A stretch of DNA of 64,000 nucleotides, taken from NCBI RefSeq assembly GCF_000621845.1, contig NZ_JHXF01000001.1, positions 186,001 through 250,000 on the forward strand, read 5' to 3'. This document shows, piece after piece, positions 40,173-49,840 of the stretch. The notes beneath the pieces were generated by a model that saw nothing but the letters and a program-made list of their open reading frames with translations, had not been told where the DNA came from and did no database searches. This DNA is from Ruminococcus flavefaciens MA2007 (lineage in GTDB: Bacteria; Bacillota; Clostridia; Oscillospirales; Ruminococcaceae). The first letter of the stretch is position 1; each line of letters begins with the position of its first letter. A program made the position numbers and the translations under genes.

Positions 40173-42146
40173 TCATTTTTTCTTAGGATAGGGGACGTTA
40201 TCATAGTCCTCTTTGTGTATCTTCGGGTTTTTCTTTTCGGTAATGAGCGCTGCACGGTTAAATTCCTCAGGTGTTGTGAATGTGGGAACTATCTCGTGGA
40301 GAGCCTCAACAGCCACGTCGTTGAGATTCTCGTTTGCGGCGTTGCGGAGCTTTCTCAGCTGCTTGATGAACTTTTCGCTGTCAAGCTCTATCTGCTTACC
40401 GATAAAGATAAGCTCGTTGGAGGTCTTTTGCAGTCCCTCCTCGTCCATAAGGAGCTCTTCGCGGAGCTTCTCGCCCGGGCGGAGTCCCGTGAACTTTATC
40501 TCTACCTCGTCGTATGGCTTCTTGCCGTACATACGGATAAGGTTCTCGGCAAGTCTTACGATGTGAACAGGCTGTCCCATATCGAGGACGAATATCTCGC
40601 CGCCGTGAGCTATGGCAGCAGCCTCCATAACGAGACTTACAGCTTCAGGAATGGTCATGAAGTATCTGATAACGTCGGGGTGTGTTACGGTAACAGGTCT
40701 GCCCGACTCTATCTGACGTCTGAAAAGCGGTATTACAGAGCCGTTTGAGCCAAGTACGTTGCCGAATCTTGTAGTTACGAACTCTGTGCAGCCGTCATGC
40801 TGCTGTGACAGATACTGGATTATCATCTCGCAGCAGCGCTTTGAAGCGCCCATTACGTTGGTAGGATTTACAGCCTTGTCCGTTGATATCATAACGAACT
40901 TCTTTACCTTGTGGAACTGCGCAAGAGTTGCGGTATTGAATGTACCGATGACATTGTTCTTGATAGCCTCCATAGGCGAGTTCTCCATAAGGGGAACGTG
41001 CTTGTGAGCAGCTGCGTGGAACACGATATCGGGCTTGTAGCGTTCAAAAATGCAGTTCATGCGGTAGTAGTCTCTTACAGAAGCGATAAGTACTGTAAGA
41101 TTGAGCTTTTCGCCGTACTCCATTATGAGCTCCTGCTGAACGTCGTAAGCGTTGTTCTCGTAGATGTCCACGATAATAACATGATTGGGGTTGTACTTGG
41201 CTATCTGGCGCACCAGCTCAGAGCCGATACTTCCGCCGCCGCCTGTTACCATGCAGGTCTTGCCGCTGATGAAGTTCCTGATATCCTCGTTGTCGAACTT
41301 GATAGGAGCTCGTCCGAGGAGGTCCTCGACCTTGATGTCGCGCATCTGAGTGAGGATAGGAGTATTGCCGCCGTCAAAGATAAGGCTTCCGATAAAGGGA
41401 ACAACCTTTACCTTTGCGCCTGTTCCGGAGCAGATATCGAGGATACGCTTGCGCTCGTCCTCGAGACAGGACGGGATAGCGAAGATTATCTGTTCGATGT
41501 GCTGCTGGTCAACGAATTTATGTATCTCGTGGGTAGTGCCCACAACGGTAACGCCGTTTATTTCGCTGCCTATCTTGTTTCTGTCATCGTCGATTATACA
41601 TACGGGATCGTATACCGCCGATACCTTGTCGTCCTCATAGGGCGACTTCTTGGCATTCTCTATCTCTGTGAGTATCATACGGCAGGTCTGACCTGCGCCG
41701 ACTATCATGGTACGCTTGCGGCTGCCGTCGGTCTTTGACTTTGAGAACGTTACGAAGGTCTCCTTGAACAGCAGTCTGAACATACACACGCCTACCAGCG
41801 CTATCGCAGCCTGAACTGTCAGGAACAGGGCAGGAACGTCCTTGCGTATGATGTAGACTATTATGCCTGCTGCAAGGAAGCCGAAAACGACTCCGTTGAT
41901 ACAGGACAGATAGTCACGCTTGTGGAAGAATCTCCACAGCTTGCTGTAAGCGCCGAATATGAACAATGTACCGCAGCAGGTCAGTGAGCACACAGCGAAG
42001 CTCATGAGCATATCGGAGCGCCCGACGTCTGCATTAAAGAATGAAAGCGCGAAATTGGCTATCAGTGCGGCTGAAATTACGATGAATACGTCAGCAAGAG
42101 CGAGAATTATCCTGCGTATGCTGAATTTCTCAAGTGTTTTTTTCAA
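40173..42146 (-). CDS. Membrane-bound nucleoside-diphosphate-sugar 4,6-dehydratase (PglF/CapD/EpsC family)
   Basis: I choose TTG 42146, correctly spaced behind GGGGGGA, over ATG 42161, which has no ribosome-binding site; this gives 657 residues. Four N-terminal transmembrane helices are followed by a first Rossmann-like domain (IVGAGQTCRMIL) and a second SDR domain (VTGGGGSIGSELVRQIAKY) with the catalytic segment STDKAVNPTNVMGASKR. Family members convert UDP-GlcNAc to a 4-keto-6-deoxy sugar for capsule, exopolysaccharide or protein glycans. It follows the CpsB-type phosphatase gene on one transcript, consistent with surface-polysaccharide synthesis. Confidence 0.9.
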   Translation of the reverse strand: MKKTLEKFSIRRIILALADVFIVISAALIANFALSFFNADVGRSDMLMSFAVCSLTCCGTLFIFGAYSKLWRFFHKRDYLSCINGVVFGFLAAGIIVYIIRKDVPALFLTVQAAIALVGVCMFRLLFKETFVTFSKSKTDGSRKRTMIVGAGQTCRMILTEIENAKKSPYEDDKVSAVYDPVCIIDDDRNKIGSEINGVTVVGTTHEIHKFVDQQHIEQIIFAIPSCLEDERKRILDICSGTGAKVKVVPFIGSLIFDGGNTPILTQMRDIKVEDLLGRAPIKFDNEDIRNFISGKTCMVTGGGGSIGSELVRQIAKYNPNHVIIVDIYENNAYDVQQELIMEYGEKLNLTVLIASVRDYYRMNCIFERYKPDIVFHAAAHKHVPLMENSPMEAIKNNVIGTFNTATLAQFHKVKKFVMISTDKAVNPTNVMGASKRCCEMIIQYLSQQHDGCTEFVTTRFGNVLGSNGSVIPLFRRQIESGRPVTVTHPDVIRYFMTIPEAVSLVMEAAAIAHGGEIFVLDMGQPVHIVRLAENLIRMYGKKPYDEVEIKFTGLRPGEKLREELLMDEEGLQKTSNELIFIGKQIELDSEKFIKQLRKLRNAANENLNDVAVEALHEIVPTFTTPEEFNRAALITEKKNPKIHKEDYDNVPYPKKK

Positions 42147-42186
42147 TTTTCTTCCCCCCATATCGGCTTATAGCCGAGTATGTTTT

Positions 42187-42900
42187 TTATCCCTCTCCAA
42201 TTACAACTTCTTCTGCCACGAATGGCAGCACTTCGTTTGAAGTCTTTATGACTTCGGGATCACATCTCTCCAAAAGTAAATCCCAGTTAGGGCGGCGCGT
42301 ATCTGTATTATGGGCGTCGCTGCCAAAGATGATACTGCGTTTTTCGTCCCTTAGCCGATTTATCAGTTCAGCTTCTCTTTCAAGGAGAAACACCTCGTTG
42401 TTGAACTGAAAAACAGCGTCTGTATGCAAGATCCTGTCAAAATTCTCAGGCGTGTAATACGCCATGCAGCGGTGGATATGAGCGAGGACGACAGTCAGCC
42501 CGTATTCTGACCGTATGGCGTTTATCTCCTCGGACATCCATTCCTCATAGTCACGGAAAGGCAGCTCCAGCAATATCATCTCGGAATCTTCGATTGCAAG
42601 CTTGTCTATCCCGTGTATCTTCGATATACCGTGCTCGATAGCGACCTCAGCTCCGAGTGCGATATTCGGCAATACTATATTCTGCATTTCCGCAAGCTCC
42701 GCCATGCTCTCATAGGCGTCCTCGCGTCTCAGCAGATATTCTGTCAGTGACCGTTCCTCGTGGGCATAGAAATGGGGCGTAGCGATGATACGCTCAACGC
42801 CCTGCTCCTTCATGATATTTATCATTTCCAGAGAGGTCTCTGCGTCCACAGCACCGTCGTCAAATCCGGGCAGAATATGGCAATGGTAATCTGTAAGCAT
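42187..42900 (-). CDS. CpsB/YwqE-family PHP-type tyrosine-protein phosphatase
   Basis: The 237-residue protein has PHP metal-binding motifs: HCHILPGFDDGA at the N-terminus, ATPHFY, LAHIHRC and GSDAHN. These manganese-dependent phosphatases dephosphorylate the tyrosine kinase controlling capsule or EPS chain length. No kinase gene is adjacent, but a Wzz-like protein lies at 51440. It is the first gene after the promoter at 43070. Confidence 0.9.
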   Translation of the reverse strand: MLTDYHCHILPGFDDGAVDAETSLEMINIMKEQGVERIIATPHFYAHEERSLTEYLLRREDAYESMAELAEMQNIVLPNIALGAEVAIEHGISKIHGIDKLAIEDSEMILLELPFRDYEEWMSEEINAIRSEYGLTVVLAHIHRCMAYYTPENFDRILHTDAVFQFNNEVFLLEREAELINRLRDEKRSIIFGSDAHNTDTRRPNWDLLLERCDPEVIKTSNEVLPFVAEEVVIGEG

Positions 42901-43069
42901 ATTCAGTTGTCTTCCTTTTTCTTTTTTGAACTACATTTCCCCGTATTCAAAAACAAAACATCTATCGGGGCAGCACTGCATATATTTTTCTCTGCTGCTG
43001 TTATATCTTTTTCGTGAAAGCCGTTTATGTTATTTTCTTAAAATAATCTGAAAAAACGGCGTCGATATA

Positions 43070-43099
43070 ATTATATAACAGGAAACAGCGCTTTGTCAA
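43070..43099 (-). promoter_or_regulatory. Promoter of the phosphatase-dehydratase glycan genes
   Basis: Minus-strand TTGACA and TATAAT have an 18-base spacer and a ~160-base leader. The 42901-43232 gap has no gene; it holds this leader and the GH5 terminator. Confidence 0.68.
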
Positions 43100-43161
43100 T
43101 AGGTAACAAAAGTTAATATTAAATAATATGTAAACTCAGTAATTATATTACCAAAAAATGT

Positions 43162-43196
43162 AATAAAAAATACAGCTGTCATAAGACAGCTGTATT
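43162..43196 (-). terminator. Terminator of the GH5 gene
   Basis: A 12-bp AATACAGCTGTC / GACAGCTGTATT stem with a 4-base loop is followed on the minus strand by TTTTATT. Confidence 0.85.
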
Positions 43197-43232
43197 AAGA
43201 GGTATATGAGAAACCTGGTTTTTGTGTATCAA

Positions 43233-45557
43233 TTACTTAACAACAACGCCTGCTGGAACAGGAAGTGCGTTTATCTTGTTAAGGAGGAAGCACTGGATAG
43301 CCAGAGCGTCCTGAGCTGTAACGCCATTGTTTTCGTAAACGTCAGCAGCTTCAGCAGCCTTGCCCTCAAGCTTGTACTTATTTGGGTTAGCAAGTGACTG
43401 CATGATAAGAACTACGTCAGCCATATCAACCTGACCGTCCTGGTTAGCGTCGCCGTTGCCGTTGCTCTTCTTGTCAGGAGCTGTAGTTGCAGTTGTTGTA
43501 GTTGTTGTGTCAGTAGCGCTTGAAGTTGACTCAGTTACAGTTGTTGTAGTTGTAGATGATGTAGTTGTTGTTGCGCTTGTAGTAGTTGTGGTTGTTGCAG
43601 AAGTTGTTGTAGTAGTTGTAACCTCTGCCTTGCCGAAGTTGTAGCCGTCGAAGTCAACGAGCTCTGCCTGATACCAGATCTGAGCCTCAGCTGACTGGAT
43701 ACCGCTTGGGAACTTGCTTACAGGGATCTCAACTGAGAGATTACCGTTAGCGTCTGTCTTGCCTTCCCACTCGATCTGCTCCCAGCCGTTGCCGTTGAAG
43801 CCGATGCAGCCGTTAGTATCAGTGTTAGGCTCACCCTTGATCTTGATGATGAGGTTGTCGCCAGCCTGTGCGTTAGCAAAGTCGATGTTGGTCTTCTTTG
43901 TCTTGTCAACAGGAACGTCGATCTTAACATCAGGAGCATCGAGGATAACGATCTTTTCGATGTTTGTCTTGCCTGGTGTTCTTGCCTGCATATGGTTGAT
44001 AGTTGAAAGGTCACCTGAGTAAGCCTTTGGAACCTGCTGATCTACGAGATAGTAAGCGATACCGTTAGCTTCGTCAACTGTGTAAGCAGCCATTTCAGAC
44101 CAGCCCTTGTAGTCCTTATCGGAAACTGCAAGGACAGGCTGATCGCCTGTGTACTTGATAGCAACTTCCTTGCCCTTGAGGTCGTTCCATGAGATCTCCT
44201 TGCCGGGAGTTGAGTTGCCGTATTCCTTTTCCCTTGCAACATCGATCTCAGCATTCTCGAGGAATACCTTACCTGTTGAGAGATTCTGGTGGTCGTAAGT
44301 AGGCATCTTGCCTTCGCTGCCCCAAACGATAGACTTATCGTTCATGATCTCCATCATCTTGTTGATGATAGGGAGGTTGTTTTCAAACCATTCGCCTGTT
44401 TTACGGTCAATATAGCCGTGTACCTCGCCTGGGTTCTGAGTAGGATCGCTGGCGTCCTTTTTCTGTCCGTTGTCCCAGAGAACGCAGGGGATACCATATT
44501 TCTTTGTAGTCTCAAAGTACTGTGTTGTCCACTCAACACGAGCCTGTGTATTTCCAAAGTCAGAAGTACCCATTTCTCCGATAACTACAGGAACGCCCTT
44601 GTTAACGAACATATCACGGAAGTTCTGGAGGTTGTAAGCAAGGTCGTTGCTGAACTCCTTAGTGAAGGTGTCGTGGTAAGCGCCTTCCTTCTCGTTTGTA
44701 TTCATTGTGAAGTTATAAGGTGTATAAGCGTGGATAGAAACTGCAACGAAGTCGTCGTCAGGAAGCTCTATCTGGTTGAGGAAAGTCTTGTCTGAGCTTG
44801 CAACGTAGCCAGGGAGCATAAGGAGACGAGTCTTAGCGTAAGGACTGTCCATGTCTCTGATGAGCTTAACGAAGTTAGCTTCCAGCTTGTTGATAACGTC
44901 AGCTTCCTTAACAGGAGTTGCAGACCACCATTCCCAAGATGTGCCCTTAGCACGAGGCTCGTTCATGCACTCAAATATGAGGTGCTGATCGTAATCCTTG
45001 AATTCTGTAGCGATCTGAGTCCAGATCTTCATGAGTCTTGGGTTGATCTCATCATAAGCTGTAGCAAGATCGGATCTGTTGATCCAGCCCTCCTCATGGT
45101 GAACGTTAAGGATAACGTACATACCGTTCTTGTAAGCGTAGTCAACTACCTGATGAACACGAGCCATCCACTGGGGATCGATGTTGTCGTTCGCGTCAAG
45201 GTGCTGGAACCATGTTGTAGGGATACGGACTGTATTGAAGCCCTTTGCCTTGATAGCCTTGAAGAGTGTCTCGTTAGCCTCAGGGCAGCCCCAGCAGGTC
45301 TCTGTCTCAAGACCGGCGCTCTTAACGGGGATATAAGTTTTGGGATCGTTAGGATCGGGCTCCTGAGCATAAGCGTCGAGGGTATTACCCAGATTCCAGC
45401 CCACCTTCATGTTTTCTGTGATCTCAAATGCTGTCATTGTCTTGTCCGCAGCGTCAGCAACAAAACTGATCGGTGCGATGCGAAGTGAAGAAAGGAGGCA
45501 TACTGCTGCAGCAGAAATGCTTACGAATCTCTTCACGTTCTTTGAATTATTGAACAT
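43233..45557 (-). CDS. GH5 endoglucanase with two accessory modules and dockerin
   Basis: The 774-residue protein has a signal peptide (~1-36) and a GH5 barrel (~38-405) with WNLGNTLDA, acid/base Glu in FECMNEPR and nucleophile Glu in VVIGEMGT. Two beta-rich accessory regions follow (~415-540 and ~545-640). The second (GFNGNGWEQIEWEG...PSGIQSAEAQIWYQ) resembles the duplicated modules of the GH9 enzyme at 58564. Then come a Thr/Ser linker and a dockerin (~695-774, GDANQDGQVDMADVVLIMQS and VTAQDALAIQCFLLNK). It cleaves beta-1,4-glucans. It sits within a run of glycan-synthesis genes but has its own promoter and terminator. Confidence 0.93.
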   Translation of the reverse strand: MFNNSKNVKRFVSISAAAVCLLSSLRIAPISFVADAADKTMTAFEITENMKVGWNLGNTLDAYAQEPDPNDPKTYIPVKSAGLETETCWGCPEANETLFKAIKAKGFNTVRIPTTWFQHLDANDNIDPQWMARVHQVVDYAYKNGMYVILNVHHEEGWINRSDLATAYDEINPRLMKIWTQIATEFKDYDQHLIFECMNEPRAKGTSWEWWSATPVKEADVINKLEANFVKLIRDMDSPYAKTRLLMLPGYVASSDKTFLNQIELPDDDFVAVSIHAYTPYNFTMNTNEKEGAYHDTFTKEFSNDLAYNLQNFRDMFVNKGVPVVIGEMGTSDFGNTQARVEWTTQYFETTKKYGIPCVLWDNGQKKDASDPTQNPGEVHGYIDRKTGEWFENNLPIINKMMEIMNDKSIVWGSEGKMPTYDHQNLSTGKVFLENAEIDVAREKEYGNSTPGKEISWNDLKGKEVAIKYTGDQPVLAVSDKDYKGWSEMAAYTVDEANGIAYYLVDQQVPKAYSGDLSTINHMQARTPGKTNIEKIVILDAPDVKIDVPVDKTKKTNIDFANAQAGDNLIIKIKGEPNTDTNGCIGFNGNGWEQIEWEGKTDANGNLSVEIPVSKFPSGIQSAEAQIWYQAELVDFDGYNFGKAEVTTTTTTSATTTTTTSATTTTSSTTTTTVTESTSSATDTTTTTTATTAPDKKSNGNGDANQDGQVDMADVVLIMQSLANPNKYKLEGKAAEAADVYENNGVTAQDALAIQCFLLNKINALPVPAGVVVK

Positions 45558-45639
45558 AAGTATCGTTCCTCCCTGAAAAAGTATCAGTAGTTTTTTTGTT
45601 AAGGTCCAGTGCAGTAAACCTTAACTTCCTTACAACTAA

Positions 45640-45668
45640 ATTTTAGCATAAATGTAGAATAAAGTCAA
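45640..45668 (-). promoter_or_regulatory. Promoter of the GH5 gene
   Basis: Minus-strand TTGACT and TAAAAT have 17-base spacing, ~83 bases upstream of the start codon. Confidence 0.6.
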
Positions 45669-45902
45669 GCCTGTTTGTGCAAAATGCAACAATATTTGCA
45701 TAGAAATTATGGTGAAGTTTTTATTACAAATGCCAGTAGAACAAGCGATAAATCGCGGTATTTGTTTCTATTATATTATTTCGTCAGATTAATTTTCAGG
45801 TATTGTTTATACTATTTCATATTAAGACAATAGAATTTACATGGAAATAATTTGTTAATAAGTGGGTATCTAAATTACTATTTTTTAGCGTAAATTACCA
45901 TA
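45669..45902. other. AT-rich intergenic region without a gene
   Basis: I see no coding frame or family repeat here. It lies behind the GH5 promoter. The only structure is an imperfect inverted repeat near 45737-45772, TAGAACAA / TTGTTTCTA around GCGATAAATCGC, which could be an operator. Confidence 0.4.
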
Positions 45903-45930
45903 AGGAAAAGCCCCTGCATTTGCAGGGGCT
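45903..45930 (-). terminator. Terminator of the YfhO-family gene
   Basis: AGCCCCTGCA / TGCAGGGGCT with a 2-base loop is followed on the minus strand by TTTTCCTT. Confidence 0.82.
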
Positions 45931-45974
45931 CAAACTTGTTTTTGCTTTGATTTTAGGTCAGCTGTTTCCTGTGC

Positions 45975-48900
45975 TTATTCCTCGTCTTCGTCGTCGTCGG
46001 ACATAAGCTCCTCAGCGGCTTTTTCAGCTCTTTCTGCTGAATCCTCAGCCGTCTTTTCGGCGGTATCCGCTGCCTTTTTGAACTCTTCATCAGCGTTTGC
46101 GATGAATCTTTCGGCGTCGTTTACCTCCTCTTCGGGCTCTTCCTCGGGTTCTTCAACAGGTATTGGAGCTACTGCGCCCTTGGATTTGATTATTTCCACC
46201 TTTTTCCTGCCTGTATCCTCAGACTTTTCGGTGTCCTTGGGCTTTTTAGGCTTTTTGTTCTCCTTGGATTCCTTTTTCTCCTTGTCGTTCTTGGAGCTCT
46301 TGGTCTCCTCGGGTTCTTCCTCGGGCTCGTCCTCTATCTTTTCGCCCTTGAGTATCTTCTTTGCTTTCTGTCTTTCCTTGAGCACCTTATTGTGCTTCTT
46401 GTCGTACATATAGAAGAATATGAGGCAGGCAGCGCCAAGAATAAGGGTTATTATTCCTGTGTTGAAGCCCGGAGGAGTATACTTCATGGATACTGTGTGA
46501 TGTCCTGCGGGAACGCGGATACCGATGAGAGTGCCGAGAACTATTACTTCGCCCTCTGAGCCTGCCTTGTTGCGGAGTATCTTCTGCTTTGAACCCTCGA
46601 CAGGCTCTTCGGAGATGAGGCTGTCAACGGTCTTGCCGTCTATCTTTACTTCCCAGCCGGGCTCGTAAGGGATAGTGGTCATGAGTATCTGACCGTCCTG
46701 AGCGTCAATGTCGCCTACGAGATAGCGGTCATTGGTCTTGCTCATATCGAGGTTCCACGGGTTAGCCTTGAGCTTTGCGATGTCCTCTGCGAAAGCCTTT
46801 TCATCAAGATAGTAGAAGTTGAAGCCGGCTTCCTTTCTTATCATTATGTACTCATCGCTGCCGTCGTACTGTCCGTTAGGACCTGACGGAGGAATTGTAA
46901 GTCTTATCTCGACCTCGTCGCCTTCATTGAATGGTCCCATTCTTACGACAGGTGAGGAGTTTGTGTTGAAGTATGTGCCGTAGCCGTCATAAGCTTCTGT
47001 GCCTGACTTCTTGCCTCTGTAAACGCCGTCCTCGCCCTTTACAGCTACCCATACGTTTGCAGCTCTTCTCATTTCAGAGCCGAGGTGCATATAGATGTCG
47101 CCGTCGTGAGGAACAGTTACGTCAACGTTTATTACAGCGTCGTCAACGCCTGCATATGCTTCGTAGCAGTCGTGGAGAGTGCCGTTGTTGTTGTAATCGT
47201 GGAGATATACCTTTGAATCGTCGTAGTGTATATCGCAGTCAAAAGGAACATAGTACTGCTTAGGCTCTATCGGTACAGTGGTATAGTCTGTTGTGCTGCC
47301 TGTCATAGAGCTGAGGAAGTTGTTGAGACTGTTGAACGGGTTGTCGTTGCCCAGTCCCGAAAGGATAAGGATATCGTCGTCAGCCATATAGCCTATTCCG
47401 AGAGCGTTGGGGTTCTCGTAAACGTCTATGTTGGCAGTAACGTCCTTGTCCTTCTTATATGTTGTTGAAAAACGCTTGATGTATGATGAATCAAGCATTT
47501 CCGAGCTGGAAAATCTTCTGTCGGGATCATCGAGAACGTACTTGATACCGAGGATAGAGTCAGCAACGGGATTGCAGCCCTCATACTTTGACTCGAAGCT
47601 CTGTGTGAAGTAGCCCATAGTCTCGATGAATGTGATAGCGCGTGAGTTCATTACCGAGCTGGAGTGTGAGATACCTTTGAGACCGTAAGCGAGGTCGTCG
47701 TTTACCATACGGTTGAAGGTCTTTTCTGCGCGGTAGAAGCCGCCGTCGTACTCTTCAAGCTTCTTGACAACGTCGGGAGCGCTCATTATGTCGGTATAGG
47801 TGTACTTGCCTGAGTTGCCGACCTCCTTGTATATCTTTCTGAAGGAGTCGAAGCAGTTATAGCCTGTTTCAAAGAAGATAAGGAGAGACATAGCCACTGT
47901 GATAGCGTTTCTGCCCTTCTTTGTCCTTGAGTGGCTGTACATATATACGCCAACGATGTAGATAGCTGCAAGGATAAGACCGAATGCAATAGTACCCAGC
48001 CAGAGCTGCTCCTTGGCGTCGGAGGAATCAAGATATGCCTTGTAAGGTGTGATAGCAACGTACTTGTACTTTTCCTCGTTGTAGTTGAAGCTCTTCATCA
48101 TGCCGCAGAATATAGCGGTGAGACCGCTTATGATACCGCCTGATACAAGAGCGCTCGGCAGCGACATCTTGTAGCCGTCCAGATGTGAGAATACCTCCGC
48201 AGCCATGGACACAAGAATGAATGAGAGCAGGAAAGAGTATCTGTATGGGAGCCAGTTAGGATCCTGACCGCCGTGCCACATCATGTTTACAGGCTTTACG
48301 TACATACTGAACAGCATTACGAATGTCAGGAAGCCGTAGCCTATCTTGTTGTTGCGCTTTATCTTCTTGTTTGCGAAGAACAGCGGTATAAGAACGAATG
48401 TGAGCACGCCGCAGTATATCTCGGGGCGTCCGTAGAAGCGGGTTCCCTCGTCAACGTTTACCGAGTAGTACTGGTTTGGCAGCAGACAGGGTACAAGCTC
48501 AACAGGGTTGAACATTGCCTTGTAGCTGTAGTCGGGCACTGAGAAGTCGAACTTACCGAGAGCCAGTGCGTTGTAAACGGGGAGTATCATGATAGCGCTG
48601 CACATTACCGTTACCGCAGCCGCGATACCCATTCTCACGAATACTGTGAAGTAATCGCTTATGCCCTTGAATTTCCGCTGTGTTCCAAAGAATACATAGT
48701 AAAGGAAGTACAAAGCGATGAAAATGGCTATCATAAAGCCGATATAGAAGTTTGCGATGAACATTATCGCCGTCGGGATAATGAAGTTTATCTTGCGTCC
48801 GTCATCGACTAAGTATTCAACACCGAGGATTATCAGCGGCAGGAATACAGGACCGTCTATCCACATAGGATCGATGAGCTGGATAACGACATATGCCATC

Positions 48901-49436
48901 ATTGCGTACATCGTCGAGAACATGACAGACTGGAGAGGCTTCAGGTTCTTGGATTTCTGTGCGTATACACAGAAGGTGAGACCTGCTGCGCCTACCTTTG
49001 TCATCTGCATGATCATTACGCTTTCGAGGATCATCTTCCTCGGCAGCAGCATTACGATCAGCGTGAAGGGACTTGCGAGGTAGTATCCTATGATACCCAT
49101 GAAGCCGCCTGACAGGTTTCTGCTCCAGCTGTAAAAGGCGCTTCCGTCGCCCCAGAATGCGTCTCTGAGAGCCTCGAAGTAGTAAATGTACTGACCGTTG
49201 AGGTCAAGGGTGAGCACTGAGCGCTCGCCGAACGGGTAGACATCAAAGCATATGTACGACACGAATGTCAGCATGAAGGGGACGATAAAGGACAGAATAT
49301 AGAATACAGGTCTGAACTTGTGTCCGCGCTTCTCGGCTATGATGTCTGCGGCAGTAACGGCTGGCTTGGTGCTGCCGATCTTTGTGCGGGCATTGCTTTT
49401 TCCGGATTTTGTGCCCGTAGCTTTTGACTTAGCCAA
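45975..49436 (-). CDS. YfhO-family polytopic membrane protein with long charged tail
   Basis: TTG 49436 follows AAAGGAGG by seven bases and is preferred over ATG 49472, which lacks a site; this gives 1153 residues. About a dozen transmembrane helices (first FILSFIVPFMLTFVSYICF) carry the YfhO/GT-C-like signatures DLNGQYIYYFEALRD and SRNLSGGFMGIIGYYLASPF. A large extracellular region, a last helix and a ~150-residue Lys/Glu/Asp-rich cytoplasmic tail follow, ending SDDDEDEE. YfhO proteins are linked to glycosylation of lipoteichoic acid or other surface polymers. Most YfhO proteins are ~850-900 residues; the tail accounts for much of the excess. Confidence 0.85.
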   Translation of the reverse strand: MAKSKATGTKSGKSNARTKIGSTKPAVTAADIIAEKRGHKFRPVFYILSFIVPFMLTFVSYICFDVYPFGERSVLTLDLNGQYIYYFEALRDAFWGDGSAFYSWSRNLSGGFMGIIGYYLASPFTLIVMLLPRKMILESVMIMQMTKVGAAGLTFCVYAQKSKNLKPLQSVMFSTMYAMMAYVVIQLIDPMWIDGPVFLPLIILGVEYLVDDGRKINFIIPTAIMFIANFYIGFMIAIFIALYFLYYVFFGTQRKFKGISDYFTVFVRMGIAAAVTVMCSAIMILPVYNALALGKFDFSVPDYSYKAMFNPVELVPCLLPNQYYSVNVDEGTRFYGRPEIYCGVLTFVLIPLFFANKKIKRNNKIGYGFLTFVMLFSMYVKPVNMMWHGGQDPNWLPYRYSFLLSFILVSMAAEVFSHLDGYKMSLPSALVSGGIISGLTAIFCGMMKSFNYNEEKYKYVAITPYKAYLDSSDAKEQLWLGTIAFGLILAAIYIVGVYMYSHSRTKKGRNAITVAMSLLIFFETGYNCFDSFRKIYKEVGNSGKYTYTDIMSAPDVVKKLEEYDGGFYRAEKTFNRMVNDDLAYGLKGISHSSSVMNSRAITFIETMGYFTQSFESKYEGCNPVADSILGIKYVLDDPDRRFSSSEMLDSSYIKRFSTTYKKDKDVTANIDVYENPNALGIGYMADDDILILSGLGNDNPFNSLNNFLSSMTGSTTDYTTVPIEPKQYYVPFDCDIHYDDSKVYLHDYNNNGTLHDCYEAYAGVDDAVINVDVTVPHDGDIYMHLGSEMRRAANVWVAVKGEDGVYRGKKSGTEAYDGYGTYFNTNSSPVVRMGPFNEGDEVEIRLTIPPSGPNGQYDGSDEYIMIRKEAGFNFYYLDEKAFAEDIAKLKANPWNLDMSKTNDRYLVGDIDAQDGQILMTTIPYEPGWEVKIDGKTVDSLISEEPVEGSKQKILRNKAGSEGEVIVLGTLIGIRVPAGHHTVSMKYTPPGFNTGIITLILGAACLIFFYMYDKKHNKVLKERQKAKKILKGEKIEDEPEEEPEETKSSKNDKEKKESKENKKPKKPKDTEKSEDTGRKKVEIIKSKGAVAPIPVEEPEEEPEEEVNDAERFIANADEEFKKAADTAEKTAEDSAERAEKAAEELMSDDDEDEE

Positions 49437-49498
49437 TTTTGTTCCTCCTTTATTTCGGGCGGCAGAAGCCATAATACCCGATTATAATACTATTTTTA

Positions 49499-49527
49499 AT
49501 TATACTACAAAATCAAAACCTTTGCAA
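49499..49527 (-). promoter_or_regulatory. Promoter of the YfhO-family gene
   Basis: Minus-strand TTGCAA and TATAAT have 17-base spacing, ~60 bases upstream of the start. The 49528-49664 stretch between the two divergent promoters is AT-rich with no gene. Confidence 0.65.
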
Positions 49528-49664
49528 TAATAAACATAAAAATATTTTTGAAAAAATTTTCGGAAAAAGGTGAGAGTTTTCGCTGTCTTTTACGTCTAAT
49601 ATATAGGAGTACTTTTTATTGCTTTCGGTAAACAATTAATTTTGTGAATTATTTATTAAATCTG

Positions 49665-49693
49665 TTGACTGCTTTGATACAAAGTGCTATAAT
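49665..49693 (+). promoter_or_regulatory. Promoter of glmM
   Basis: TTGACT and TATAAT have 17-base spacing. The ~140-base leader that follows contains a CAGG / CCTG hairpin but no riboswitch I recognise. Confidence 0.72.
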
Positions 49694-49840
49694 AAAAATG
49701 TTCAGGTTTTTTACGCCTGTATGATCGAAGTATGTTATAGTTGATGACGGAATTATTGATTTTTCCCTGTGTGTTGCAGGCACGGAGAGGAAAACAGAAA
49801 GCTTTTCAACTAAAAATTTATTTTAAGGAGATAATCAGAA

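Noticed and set aside
40911-41738. 275-residue plus-strand reading frame
   Set aside because: It is the antisense shadow of the dehydratase gene, which has full family motifs. Other long antisense frames (for example 13318-14124) were rejected likewise.
43456-43644. Val-rich plus-strand frames opposite the dockerin linkers
   Set aside because: They are reverse readings of the Thr codons in the linkers (also at 58823, 59198 and 31021 on the other strand).
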